A stretch of 64,000 bases of DNA from Gracilaria gracilis (lineage: Eukaryota > Rhodophyta > Florideophyceae > Gracilariales > Gracilariaceae): NCBI GenBank assembly GCA_030374805.1, contig JARGSG010000200.1, forward strand, positions 496,001-560,000, given 5' to 3'. This document shows, one piece after another, positions 20,677 through 31,419 of the stretch. Made by a program: the position numbers and the translations under genes. The notes under the pieces are model-generated. The model was not told the origin of the DNA and ran no database searches. It saw nothing but the letters and a program-made list of their open reading frames with translations. Every line of letters begins with the position of its first letter. The stretch's first letter is position 1.

Positions 20677-22876
20677 ATGAGTCATCGTCCGCACGGAGAA
20701 ATGGGTGAAGGGTCTTTGGTCGAAAAAGACTCCGCAAAGTCCGTACCGGTCGCAATTCGCGCCGCTTCGGATGCCGCTTCGGTTGGCCGCCGGAGCACCC
20801 GAAGTAACGCGACGGCCTACGTCACGCCTTCAGAGGAGCCCGAACGGATTATCCGAGACGGTTCCGCACGTAATAGGTCTAAGTCCGAACGGAACGAGGA
20901 CGAGGCAACTGCCCTCGCCGGACGGAGAAGACGCCGCGGGGCGAAGCTTGCCCCGCGCCGCCACTCTTTACCGAACGGACTACCGCACGGGAACTCTGGG
21001 CAGGGATCGCTCCCTACGCCCTGCAGAGTCTCCGAACGGAAATTGAGGTCCACGTCCCCATAGCAGTGGAGACGTACCTCAAGGACCGAATCCCGGCGCT
21101 TCTGCACCAGGATATTCCACCGATCGTACACGATATGGTCAGGAATATCCTGAAGACAGACCGTTCGGAACCTGCTACGTCAGCTCTGAACAGTACACTG
21201 GCCGCACTGGTAGCTCAGCTACCGACCCACCCACCCAAATCTTTTATTGACCGTACGGACAATGCACCCGCTAGCGGCGAGAGGCAACACCGACCGGAAC
21301 TGAAGAAGGGCCCAACGAGGGGTCCGACCGGAGTGTACCTCCCGCCAGTCAACCCGCAGGACGATCGGAACGGGAGCTCAGGAGATTCCTCCGACGAGAG
21401 GAGGAATCGCCGCCGCAGAGGCGGTAGACCGAGCGGAAGTTCCGATTCGGATGACGCGCCCCGTAAACGGAAAGACCGTCGCCGCCAGAGAAGGCGAACA
21501 TCAGCCAGAACGGACTCGGACTCTTCGGAGTCATCGTCGGATGACGACCTCATGGATTCGGAAGTCGACCGACACTCCCGCAGCCCTCGACGGAGGGGGA
21601 AGTCCGATCGGTATCGTTCCCGTTCGGACAGGTTGATGCTAAAACGCATCAGGCACTTGAAGGAGAAGTGCGCCAAAGTGGTGGACTACCGCACGTACAG
21701 GTTGCTCAGGAGGAGCCAGACGTACAATTCGCGGGTGGCACGCAAGATTGCGCGCTACCAAAAGAAATTGAATGTCCAGATGAAGGGTCATTCCTTTTCT
21801 GGGACGGATCCGATATCGGTGCTCAATTTCTTACAGCGGTTTGAAACCGCTTGCAACCACAACGGACTCACTGAGGGGGCAGCCCTCTGGTGTTCTGGTG
21901 TTTCCAGTTTTACCTGACCGGACCGGCGCACGCTCTGGTTCAGTCTCGGCTCGAAGGTGAGTCTGGCGCTGTCGACCGTACTCGGGATGAGTCTCTCCAT
22001 ACGTACGAAGAGGTAGTCAACTTTCTATTGACCACGTACGCAACGGATGAGATCATTGCCGACGCGGCCGCAGAGGTCACCCTCTACCGCCAAGCGTCAG
22101 GCATGTCCGAAACGGAATTCGCCCAGAAGCTCTGGACGAAAGCCCTCCGTTGCGGAAATGTCTTTACCGATCGGAATTTGAAGGGGATCTTCGTCGAAGG
22201 TCTCCTTGCCGCCATACGGTCAAAGGTGAGGAATCACCTCACCTCGCATCCCAATATCGGATACGATGCACTTGCCCGTTACGCGGAATCGTACGGAGAC
22301 ACCCATCGTGCCTCACGTAGACAGTCCGTTCGGGTCGATACTCAAAAGCCAACCGTTCGGAAAGAGTCCTCTCGTACCGCCCGGAAGGTTCACAGTATCG
22401 ATACCCCGTCGGAATCGATCTATAACGTATCGGTTGAAGACGAGGAACATGTCCTCGCGGTATCCCGCGCGTCTTCCATGCCCTCGCCTCCCACTACGCC
22501 CTCGGCTTCAACGCCGGCTCAGTCCGTTCGATCTTATCCCAGTCCTGCCAGCTCCAGGGTACAGCAACCCCAGGGGCAGGCACCAGTTAGACCGTGTCGG
22601 ATTTGCCTTTCGCGGGAGCCCAACTGCTGTCAGTTGCTTCCCCCGGACCTAAAGGAGAAGCTGCTGGCCATACGGGAGGCTAATTATCAGCAACGCCGCG
22701 AGGAAGGCTATTACAATGCCTACCAGACCGGACGGAAAACTGATACCCCGAAGGACAATGTAGGATATCGCCAGGGCGGACAGCCTCGCCAGACGTACTC
22801 ACCAAGACCGACACAGGCCGTCATGCTGGTCAAGGAGCCTGCTCCCCACCAGGAAAACGACCAGGAGGAAGCGTAG
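20677..22876 (+). pseudogene. gag of the chromodomain Ty3 element, frameshifted
   Basis: ATG 20677 starts MSHRPHGEMGEGSL and a basic, Arg/Ser-rich N-terminus. The frame shifts near 20950-20990 to TEIEVHVPIAVETYLKDRI and a very charged SR/DSDSSESSSDDD region. A second shift at about 21893-21908 is caused by a tandem duplication of TCTGGTGT; without it AALWCFQFYLTGPAHAL would be continuous. The gag core continues with EEVVNFLLTTYATDEIIA, EFAQKLWTKAL and FVEGLLAAIRSKVRNHL, then CRICLSREPNCC, and a stop at 22876. The gag shell would package the element RNA. This copy cannot make a normal gag. Confidence 0.75.
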
Positions 22877-23364
22877 AGGCATCGCATCCTCCACAGAGGC
22901 CTAGCCTCGCCCCGTCAGCGACAGACCGAACGGACTCCATCCGAGGGGAGTCCTTTGTCCTGATATGTGACCTGCCCGATAAGGACATTGAAATCGAAAC
23001 GGTCCTCTTTTCTAGCGCGAACTACAAGGTGCACGTGTCGGTTTGTCTCAACACGGCACTGATGTATCCGTTAACGGGAGTTCTTGATACCGGAGCCGGA
23101 CCCTGTCTGGTTCACGAACGCCATCTCCCTCCGAATTGGCGCTCGAAACTCCGACCGGACGTAAGACCCCGAATTACGGACTCGTCGAAGAACGGAATGG
23201 ACGTTTTGGGAGTTCTTCCCCTTATGGTCCGAATCGGTGACCTCAATGTACGAGTACAGTTCTCGGTGGTTTCTAACCTCTCCACCAACATACTACTCGG
23301 TACTTCTTTTATTGACAAGTACTTCTTGGCAATACTACCACCGAAACGGACAATACTCCTATGA
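22858..23364 (+). CDS. Aspartic protease segment of the chromodomain Ty3 element
   Basis: A frame different from gag opens before the gag stop and overlaps it slightly, which fits gag-pol expression by ribosomal frameshift, though no slippery site is proven. It has GVLDTGAGPCLVHERHL (active site DTGA) and NLSTNILLGTSFIDKY, the ILLG flap-side motif of retropepsins. It ends at an in-frame TGA (23362-23364), after which the same frame continues into the reverse transcriptase. Confidence 0.75.
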   Translation, partial: RPGGSVEASHPPQRPSLAPSATDRTDSIRGESFVLICDLPDKDIEIETVLFSSANYKVHVSVCLNTALMYPLTGVLDTGAGPCLVHERHLPPNWRSKLRPDVRPRITDSSKNGMDVLGVLPLMVRIGDLNVRVQFSVVSNLSTNILLGTSFIDKYFLAILPPKRTILL

Positions 23365-26300
23365 CACTCCAAACCGGTGTCTATACAGTCTTCCGCCTAC
23401 GGACCAAATGCACCTTCCGCGCCGGAACCAGAACCCGAACGGGAAACTCCATCTAATAAGATACACGTTGCCCGTCCGGTTGTTCTACCCCCAATGTCGG
23501 AAACGAACGTCTTGGTAACCACCAAAACGTCCGGCTTGGTCTTTCTACAGTCTCACCACCGAACGGGATCAACGCTTGAACTCAAACTCCTTGCGGGTGG
23601 AGTTATGGAGCTCCGACCGGACGTACCCTTTCTCGTTCGCGTGGCGAACTTTTCTGACCGCTCGGTTCGACTACACAAGAACACCGTTATCGGACTTGCT
23701 CTTCCATCTCCTGTAGCGCTCATAACTCCGCAACCATCGTCGCGGAGCGACGAGGTTAAGGAGGGGGAACACATTCCGATTTCGGGTAATAATTCCGAAC
23801 GGGAATACAAGGATACCAAACAGGAGCAAGAAACCGTACGGAAAGATGAGAACGATTGGACCAGCAAGGTACAGATCAGCCCTGAGTATGTTACCGAACG
23901 GGACAAAGTCATTGAGCTACTTCGACCGTTGGCGGACATGTGGGACGGCCATCTCGGAACGATTGCGGCAGCGAAGCACCGTATCCATCTGGAACCAGGC
24001 TCGAAGCCCATATTCCAGATGCCGTACCGTGCCGGACCCGCTCGGAGAGAACTCGAACGTAAGGAGGTGACAAAGCAGCTCGCTGCTGGTGTCATAGAAC
24101 CGTCATCGGCAGAATTGGCCAGCCCGGTCGTATTCGCGCTCAAGAAAGACGGAAGCCTTCGCTTCTGCGTCGACTACCGCCGTTTGAACGCTACGACCGT
24201 ACGGGACACATACCCACTACCCCGAATGGACGAGTGCATCGACTCTCTTGGGGATGCACAAATCTTCTCCACTTTGGACGCCAACAGTGGTTATTGGCAG
24301 ACCGAAATCGATGAAGCCGACCGGGACAAAACGACGTTCACGTCGCATATGGGAATGTACCGTTATCGGAGAATGCCGTTTGGACTCAAGAACGCACCGG
24401 CTACTTTCCAGTGTGCTCTCGATATTATCCTTTCACGGGTAAAATGGCAGTACGCACTGGTGTATCTTGATGACGTAATCATCTATTCCCGGACGGTTGA
24501 AGAGCATTATGACCATGTGCGGACCATACTGCATATGCTCCGTTCGGCTGGTGTTACTCTCCGACTGGACAAGTGCTACTTTTTCAGTGGCACGGTGGAC
24601 TATCTAGGCCACGTAATCCGACCGGGAAAGCTTCAAGTGTCTCTCAAGACACAGAATGCTATCAAGCAGGCTAAACCGCCTACGACCCAGACGGAGCTCC
24701 GATCATTCTTGGGGCTCTGTAACGTTTTCCGTCGGTTTGTCGCAAACTTCGCCCGAATTGCGGCTCCATTGAACCGCAAGTTAGAGAAGGGGCCACCCAC
24801 GAAGTTTGAGACATTGACCGATACGGAACACGAAGCCTTTGACGAATTACGTCAGAGACTGATACGCCCGCCCATTTTGGCCATTCCCCGTCGAGGATAC
24901 CCGTACGTTCTGGATACAGACGCATGCGACCGGCAGGTAGGATGCACCATGCTACAGAAGCAACCGGACGAAGGCTTATTACCGATCGGTTACTGGAGCC
25001 GCTCTCTATCCAAGACCGAACGGCAATACTCGACTACCGAACGGGAATGCCTTGCGGTCGTCTGGGCCATACTGCACCTCCGTCCGTACTTGGAAGGTCA
25101 GAGGTTCACTGTCCGAACGGATCACCACTCCTTGAGGTGGATATTGAACCTTGCGGATGCGTCAGGACGATTGGCCAGGTGGCGGTTGCGTCTAATGGAG
25201 TATGACTTCGATGTCGTCCACCGTTCGGGTATCAAGCACCAAGCGGCTGATGCCCTTTCTCGGATCCGGACGGATGGCGAAGACGATGCCCCATTGGACG
25301 AAGAGGTCCCCTGCTTGCTAGTGAATGACCGTACGGACGATGGCTACTTTATCACCAACATTAACGTTAACGGTGATGAGTACAGCGACGTCTGCGTCGA
25401 CTGGCCAACGCCCGAACGGAGATCTGCTGGTATCCCCGAGGTGCTCGCTGTCACCTTGGAGGAAACCAATATCGTTCCGGTCACGGTCGAAGAGCTGGTA
25501 CGAGCTCAAGCAGATGACCCTTTCTGTGAGTCCGTACGGAAAGACATCGGCAACGGTGTCACTCTGTTTGACATTGACCGAAACGGACTTATCGTGCGCA
25601 AAGCCCCACTAGACGGCGCCATCCAGAAGGTCGTACCTGCATCACTGCAGGCACGCGTCCTCTTCTTGGCACACTACCCCCGTCTTGTTGGCCATCCGGG
25701 CTCCACTCGGATGTATGAAAGTCTCCGTCGAGACTTTTACTGGCCACATATGGCCGACGATGTATTCCAGACTGTACGGGACTGTCGCACCTGCCCGGCG
25801 ACGAAGGGAATACACTTCATGTCGCAGAAGCTGCTGAAGCTGTTCCCCGCCGCCGGTCCGCTGGAATTCGTCGCGATGGACATCGTCGGCCCATTCACGA
25901 AGTCCGTAAACGGTTACCAGTACATACTGGTTATTACCGATCGGTTTAGCAAGATAGCTCGCTCTATACCTCTGCGGTCAACCACAGCTCCTGTAGTGGC
26001 GAAGGCCTTCCTGGAGAACTGGGTTTATCCGTACGGAATACCAAACTACTTGCTAACCGATAATGGAACTCAATTTGTCTCTAAGTTCTTTGAGACTGTA
26101 TGTACCGCTTTGGGAACCAAACACGTACTAACGACCGCGTACCATCCGCAAAAAAATGGTCAGGCCGAACGGTTTAACAAAACACTCGTGGAGAGGTTAC
26201 GCCACTACGTAGCGGACCATCAGAACACTTGGCACACGTATGTGCAACCTCTTACGTACGGTTACAACCTACAGATCCACCGATCTCTCGGTACCGCACC

Positions 26301-27093
26301 GTTTGACGTTGCGCTAGCGCGTAAACCCCCAAGCGTTCTGCTTGATGAGCCCAGTACGTCACTGGACCCAACGACGCCTACACAGCCCACTACCGCTCGG
26401 TTAAAACGCTACACGCTCAAGCTCCTACAGGCCACGCTGCAGACCACTGGGACAAAGTTGACCCGCGCCCAACAGCGCTATAAGGAAAACTTCGATAAAT
26501 CCGTACGGTACACGCCGAGCCTCACCCCTGGGGAAGAGGTGTTTGTTGACCGACCGGACTATAAGAACGCAGAGGAGGACCTTACGGATCAGGAACGTAC
26601 GTATCGGAAACTCTTACCGAAGACGGTTGGCCCGTCTAAGGTCGTATCCGCAACGGACGCCACTGTCACTCTGAACCAAGACGGTATTCACAACACCGTC
26701 AGTATTGACAGAGTGACAAAAGCCCCAACTGCACGGCCAACAACCGCACCGGTTACTTCCGAACGGACACGCGGCACAGTAGGTGCCGATCCTGAAGGAC
26801 CGTATGCGGACGAACCTGTCGACGACGAGCCTACCTCACCGCCCGGAACAGTTCCAAGCGTGGTAGAGCGTGTCGTGGACCATCGCGATACTCCGAACGG
26901 ACAAGAATACCGCGTACGGTGGCACGGTTACCGTACGGATCAGGACACGTTTGAACCACCCGGACACATCCCCCAACACTTCATTGCCCGCTACTGGCGT
27001 CGCAGAAACCATATGGTATCTGCAACACCTTCAGGAGGGGAAAGGGGAGTGCGCGGATCTCAAGGTCCGAACGTACGTGCTGGTAATGCATGA
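23365..27093 (+). CDS. pol: RT-RNase H-integrase-chromodomain polyprotein (Ty3)
   Basis: About 1240 residues, numbered from 23377. Reverse transcriptase has FCVDYRRLN (about 262) and YLDDVIIYS (about 362). RNase H begins at VLDTDACDRQVG (about 511), with TEREC and TDHHS later. Integrase has an H-H-C-C zinc region (HYPRLVGHPG ... CRTC, about 765-806), then AMDIVG, TDNGTQF and NGQAERFN for the D-D-E triad (about 833, 894 and 930), and a GPS/F-type module (KTVGPSKVVSATD). A C-terminal chromodomain (YRVRWHGYRTDQDTFEP, about 1162-1203) would direct integration to methylated histone chromatin. The frame is intact. There is no ATG at the start: it follows a TGA after protease, so expression probably needs readthrough or processing from a longer product. 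Confidence 0.93.
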   Translation, partial: HSKPVSIQSSAYGPNAPSAPEPEPERETPSNKIHVARPVVLPPMSETNVLVTTKTSGLVFLQSHHRTGSTLELKLLAGGVMELRPDVPFLVRVANFSDRSVRLHKNTVIGLALPSPVALITPQPSSRSDEVKEGEHIPISGNNSEREYKDTKQEQETVRKDENDWTSKVQISPEYVTERDKVIELLRPLADMWDGHLGTIAAAKHRIHLEPGSKPIFQMPYRAGPARRELERKEVTKQLAAGVIEPSSAELASPVVFALKKDGSLRFCVDYRRLNATTVRDTYPLPRMDECIDSLGDAQIFSTLDANSGYWQTEIDEADRDKTTFTSHMGMYRYRRMPFGLKNAPATFQCALDIILSRVKWQYALVYLDDVIIYSRTVEEHYDHVRTILHMLRSAGVTLRLDKCYFFSGTVDYLGHVIRPGKLQVSLKTQNAIKQAKPPTTQTELRSFLGLCNVFRRFVANFARIAAPLNRKLEKGPPTKFETLTDTEHEAFDELRQRLIRPPILAIPRRGYPYVLDTDACDRQVGCTMLQKQPDEGLLPIGYWSRSLSKTERQYSTTERECLAVVWAILHLRPYLEGQRFTVRTDHHSLRWILNLADASGRLARWRLRLMEYDFDVVHRSGIKHQAADALSRIRTDGEDDAPLDEEVPCLLVNDRTDDGYFITNINVNGDEYSDVCVDWPTPERRSAGIPEVLAVTLEETNIVPVTVEELVRAQADDPFCESVRKDIGNGVTLFDIDRNGLIVRKAPLDGAIQKVVPASLQARVLFLAHYPRLVGHPGSTRMYESLRRDFYWPHMADDVFQTVRDCRTCPATKGIHFMSQKLLKLFPAAGPLEFVAMDIVGPFTKSVNGYQYILVITDRFSKIARSIPLRSTTAPVVAKAFLENWVYPYGIPNYLLTDNGTQFVSKFFETVCTALGTKHVLTTAYHPQKNGQAERFNKTLVERLRHYVADHQNTWHTYVQPLTYGYNLQIHRSLGTAPFDVALARKPPSVLLDEPSTSLDPTTPTQPTTARLKRYTLKLLQATLQTTGTKLTRAQQRYKENFDKSVRYTPSLTPGEEVFVDRPDYKNAEEDLTDQERTYRKLLPKTVGPSKVVSATDATVTLNQDGIHNTVSIDRVTKAPTARPTTAPVTSERTRGTVGADPEGPYADEPVDDEPTSPPGTVPSVVERVVDHRDTPNGQEYRVRWHGYRTDQDTFEPPGHIPQHFIARYWRRRNHMVSATPSGGERGVRGSQGPNVRAGNA

Positions 27094-28059
27094 GTTTCGA
27101 GCTACGGCTCGAAGCATAATTTACTGCCTTTATCGTACGATACTGGTTTGTCTGCACAGACATTCAACCGTTTACGTACGGTATGTAGCATCTACTTTTT
27201 CGACTTGGAACATATCGCGTTGTGTTTTCGAGAACAACGCGCCTACTTTACTGTCTACTTGCTGGGAATTCCGAACGGGCATGGTACCAATCGCGAGCAC
27301 GAATGAAGTATTGCTCTTCAGTTCTCCGCAAGGACGAATGTGGTACAGTCGAAAACCCGTACGGTACGACACGTCACCCCCGTGACGGCAACACCTCTTC
27401 GTAATGCTGGACGTACACCGCCACGTCATCTGTGTGCTGTACCCGAACGGAACTGCATGCGCTCTTGCGCCGCATACGCACAGCCAGTCGGGCGGCGCGG
27501 CGCGGTTACTTGCAAGGCGAATCAAAAAAATTGTCGCGGAAATTGCCTGCCCGTACGGTAGCAAAAACGGCGATTCAGTGTTTGGCCGCTAGCTCCGAAA
27601 CGGTGGCGTTTCAGGCGCTCAAAATGCCCGATTTGGACTCGCCGCACGGTCAAAATACTTGTGATTTTTTGGATCGCACGCGCGCGCCTCTACACGCAAT
27701 ACTGTGTACCGAATCGGTTACTGACGCACGCGCGGGGCGCATACGCTCCATGCCCGAGTAATTTGCAATTTTCTGAGCCCGACCGGTGCGCGTCATTGCT
27801 GGAAGACTCGTCTGGCTGGCGCGACCGTTTCCGTTCGGACCGTGCACAGTATCACACTGTGACTGTCACCGCACGACTTCCGTCACCGAATCGCGTCCAA
27901 TTCGTACGGTCGCTCCTTGCTCCCACAGACGCCCCTCGCCCGTATGGGCATGATGAGCGCTGACGGTTCTTCGATCGTCAGTGTATTCACGAACGAGGAT
28001 CACCGCTTCGAACAAGACCTAAGCGCACGAACGGACACGCGACCGCTAAGGAACCACTT

Positions 28060-28262
28060 GCCGGGCGTTCCCCTTCAAAGGCGTACCGCGCGCGTGCCGA
28101 TATGGACACCTGCCGGACGTTCTCCGTCGAGACATACCGTGCGCGCCGATTCGGGGACCCGTCGGACGTTCTCCTTCGAGACGAAGCGGGCACGCCGATA
28201 CGGACACCCTTCGGACGTTCTCCTTCGAGACGAACCGTACGTACCGATTGGGATACCCGCAA
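28060..28262 (+). repeat. About 50-bp tandem repeat, 3 clear and 1 weak copy
   Basis: GGACGTTCTCC recurs at about 28114, 28164 and 28213, with GGGCGTTCCCC near 28062. Between them TCGAGACRAA and a CGCGCCGATACGG-like half are shared. Confidence 0.75.
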
Positions 28263-28362
28263 GCCTTCGCTGCGGTCAGCATCTGTCGATATTTCCGCTC
28301 GTACGTAACACGGTGAGCGCTCCGCGACGAGTCCATTCGTACAGTATCTTCTACAGTCACCT

Positions 28363-28417
28363 TCGGAAAATTGGGCGTAGCTTCGCCCCGCCCGTGATGG
28401 GCACCTTTCCCGAACGG
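28363..28417 (+). repeat. 3'-region hairpin, copy A
   Basis: GGAAAATTGGGC, then GTAGCTTCGCCCCGCCC, then GGGCACCTTTCC. The most diverged of four copies. Confidence 0.7.
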
Positions 28418-28617
28418 ATATCCCCAATCTTACCTTTACGTACGGCGCTTCGACGACCGGACACGCGCACGTTCGGTGCAGTCTTGCACGAAGCAGCCTC
28501 GTTCGTTCAACGCACGGAGTCTCATGCCGATGCCACTGCGTGCACCTGCTCGGCGCTGATCCGTTTGGTTTGTCGCTTTTCTCCCGCCACGGTTACGCCG
28601 TTTCGTTCCTCCGTAAT

Positions 28618-28668
28618 GAAAATTTTGCCATGGCTTCGCCCCGCCCTTGGAGGGCAAATTTTCCGAAA
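28618..28668 (+). repeat. 3'-region hairpin, copy B
   Basis: GAAAATTTTGCC pairs with GGGCAAATTTTCC around the loop ATGGCTTCGCCCCGCCC. Confidence 0.75.
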
Positions 28669-28954
28669 TTGATACCGTAGGCCCGAATGACCTCAGCGTA
28701 CACCGAATGGATCAGTACGAGACCATTGGCGGACTTTCAGGGCTCAACCGAATCGAATCGAGCGCTGGAAGGCGTCAAAATGCTCCGATCGGATGGGTAC
28801 GGCGTCGAATCCTATCGGACTACGCTGACGCCGCGACCACGGGCGTTCCCGAAGGTGGCCGTCGTTAGGCACCACAGCCACCTCGTGCCTTATGTTGTCC
28901 ACTCGGATCCCTGTAAGCACCCACCGCTCGTACAGTACTCTCTGCCGACCGCTT

Positions 28955-29007
28955 GGGAAATTTTGACATGGCTTCGCCACGCCCTTTCCGGGCAATTTTT
29001 CCAAACG
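28955..29007 (+). repeat. 3'-region hairpin, copy C
   Basis: GGGAAATTTTGAC and GGGCAATTTTTCC flank ATGGCTTCGCCACGCCC. Confidence 0.75.
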
Positions 29008-29387
29008 GACACTGCGGCGTCCTGTTCACCGTGTGAACTCGGTATGGACTTGGTGTGTATTCCCAAACGGATAGCACCACGCGGACACCTCGCTGTCGGC
29101 GTAACTCGGAGCTTATAAGCTCCGCTCATTACGCTCCGTATGGTGTCCGTCGTGGACGTCCAAAGGGACGGGAGGTATACCTCCGATCGGACTCGTGCGT
29201 ATGGAGTGTCAGGGACGTCGACCCCGCTCAAACGGGCACCTCTGGGCTGCACAGATATACGCCGTCGCGTACACTCTGGGTGACGCGTAATGCGTCTTCG
29301 ATCTGCCGTTTGCGTGCCGGCGCATGTCGTTCCGCTCGGTTTATTCCCCCCCACACGTACTAAGGCTACTTTTGTCGCTCCGGCTCA

Positions 29388-29440
29388 GGAAATTTTGGCA
29401 TGGCTTCGCCCCGCCCTTCTCGGGCAAATTTTCCGAACGG
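29388..29440 (+). repeat. 3'-region hairpin, copy D
   Basis: GGAAATTTTGGC and GGGCAAATTTTCC flank ATGGCTTCGCCCCGCCC. It lies about 100 bases before the 3' LTR. Confidence 0.75.
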
Positions 29441-29538
29441 ATGCGATGGCGCCCTCTCGACCACGTGGACATAGGCGTAGCGACTTAGCGACGCTGCGCG
29501 GCGCTCCGAGGGCGGAGCGCAAGTGTAGGAGGGGGATC

Positions 29539-30080
29539 TGTAGTAGAGTGGGCCCGAGTTGGTGCATGGTGTATCCGATCGGCCGTTCACGTACAAAGGG
29601 GTAGTGCACGATGGGCTGGTGCCCTGGCACGGCCACGTGTACGATTTGGTGATCAAGTGCCGGACGGATTGGCACAGCGTACAAGTTGGCCACGTGTACG
29701 GACTTGGTAGTGACAGTGCAAATTAGACCGATCGTACAGTAGTTAGTAATGGGGCCCAGACCCGATATTTAGTTGTAGCTCAGATCTCCCGAGGCCCCAA
29801 TCGTAAACGACAAGCATCTTCTGCCGAACGTCTTCTTCGTTAGTTTGCACTCACGATAGACCGCACGGCTACCCCTTTATTGGGTTTCTCAGACCGTTCG
29901 TACCCTTCCGCACGTTCCTGTACGTGCCTGGTGATACCAATCGTCCACTCTCCCCTCGACCGCCCGGTGCTTCCGCCCCTTCTCTCCGTTCGGATTCATT
30001 ACAGTCACAAGACTGTACGCTGCCGCCGCTCCCGTCTCAAGACCGCTTCGGACTCTCTCATTTTTGTGCATTATACCACA
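29539..30080 (+). repeat. 3' LTR of the chromodomain Ty3 element
   Basis: 542 bases, identical to the 5' LTR except for two substitutions. Followed by the target copy CTCAT. Confidence 0.93.
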
Positions 30081-31187
30081 CTCATTCACCAATGCGTATG
30101 GTAAATATGTCAACACACTCTGTACCTTGAGCAATCGCGAGAGCATCAAGTTGACAGTAGTCCACCGCGTAGGAGAAAACAATAACATGGTGTAAACATT
30201 TTGTAGCTTCTCTAAGCAAATTGATTCGTAAATCTTTCGCACCAACCCCACGTTCTTAACCGTTTTTGAAACATAATGTGCATCTTTGATAGTCTGGGAA
30301 AGTGCAGTTATTTTGCCAATATCCATGCTGAAGTTGTGCAGACAGTGCGTAGCACAACCGTAACTCCACTTAAACGTATTCTGTTCGCCTAGAATGTTTC
30401 TTAATAGCCTCATGCTATTGCATGATTCAGATATAAATGCAAAACAAGTAGAAATACCCGTTCTTTGATCCATGCGTTGGATACAATTTTGGAGCTTTGC
30501 TGCCAACTGTTGGGATGTCTCACGGTGTAGGTCGGTCTTCATGTATTCAATAAAAATTGGTAGCGGAGTCTGAAGAATAACGTTGCTGACAGACTTGGAT
30601 AGCTTATTAGTGGCGCCATCAATTTAAAGAACTCCACCATTGCTCTCTCTGATAACGTTAAGACATTTTTCCATACAATCTTTGTACACTTTTTCGAGAA
30701 GTTCACCACCAATCTTTTGAACCGAAGGCACTTTCCAATTTGGGGCCAACTTTTGAAAAAACGTAAACCATGTCTTATGTTCAAAAAGGCCAGAAGGTGA
30801 AGCAGTTTCATGTATTGCTTTTGCCAAGAACAAATCCAACATTTCACGTCTTTCGTTTGAGATAGAACTACATAATATATAGCTCAATGGTCCTCTGCCA
30901 AAAACGTGGGAGGCGTTAGAAGTCACCGCATTCTGCATGCTACCATGTGAAGAGCCGAAAGTATTGCCTTGAGGCTGTGCAAGAGTTGGTTTTGAAGTGT
31001 TCTGATCAATCAGAGCTCCTATCGACCTTTTGGTTTCTGTGCAATTCCGAGAATGTGTCTCCATATTTACGGAACTTGCTGATACCGATTTCGAGCAGTA
31101 TTTGCATTTGGCTCTCGAGGCTTTAAAGCCCGTGGTTGGTGCTATTTTGTCGAAGAAGGCCCAACGATTGGCTTTGAGACGTCCCAT
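30081..31187 (-). pseudogene. hAT transposase, N-terminal half
   Basis: ATG 31187-31185 starts MGRLKANRWAFFDKI. A BED-type zinc finger follows (C-x2-C in KCKYCSKS, then H-x4-C in THSRNC). An in-frame TAA interrupts NGGVL*IDGATNKLSKSV near 30624, where hAT enzymes have a DGxTN core with the first catalytic Asp. Then come FAFISESCNSMRLLRNIL and GCATHCLHNFSMDIGKI (the CxxH region) and SPTRWTT. The frame runs to the Ty3 insertion site at PYALVNE and continues at 20058. The stop codon shows it was dead or dying independently of the insertion. Confidence 0.85.
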
Positions 31188-31419
31188 GATTGGTAAGGAA
31201 ATGCGTTTGAGGTGGTATTCGTGCTAGGTTTGCCAGAGATGGTCTACAGTTGAGCACTGTTTGCTTCCTGAATGCTTGGGACAGGGATTCAAGTTCAAAT
31301 TTTGAATATGAAATCTGTAATGTACGGTAAAATTTTTTGAACGTGATGTGAACGTTTTATACGTTTACAAAACGTTTAAAACGTTCGGAAAAAGAATTGA
31401 ACGTTTTAAATGTTTCTAT

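Larger units (their letters stand above)
27094..29538 (+). other. 3' non-coding region of the Ty3 element with repeats and PPT
   Basis: This 2.4-kb stretch has no supportable ORF. It holds four copies of a hairpin (listed separately), about four copies of a 50-bp GGACGTTCTCC tandem unit (28060-28262), and many CCGAACGG/CCGTACGG octamers. Bases about 29526-29538 (TAGGAGGGGGATC) are the polypurine tract for plus-strand priming, directly before the 3' LTR. Confidence 0.7.
20059..30080 (+). mobile_element. Ty3/gypsy chromodomain LTR retrotransposon (chromovirus type)
   Basis: A 10.0-kb element with 542-bp LTRs (20059-20600 and 29539-30080) that differ at only two positions I can find, so the insertion is young. 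The target duplication CTCAT is at 20054-20058 and 30081-30085. Order: LTR, gag, protease, reverse transcriptase, RNase H, integrase, chromodomain, a 2.4-kb non-coding 3' region, polypurine tract, LTR. It sits inside a hAT transposase gene. Confidence 0.95.
19103..31412 (-). mobile_element. hAT transposon remnant, split by a chromodomain Ty3 element
   Basis: Two minus-strand halves of one hAT transposase lie either side of the Ty3 element. The right margin is set by the AACGTTT-rich stretch ending near 31412, which looks like a subterminal region. The left margin is only the transposase stop, because no terminal inverted repeat or 8-bp duplication was found. Confidence 0.65.

Noticed and set aside
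27987-28672. ORFs in the 3' region of the chromodomain Ty3 element, searched as a possible antisense gene like that at 52865
   Set aside because: Short, repetitive, composed of the 50-bp unit; no similarity to the 839-residue protein seen.
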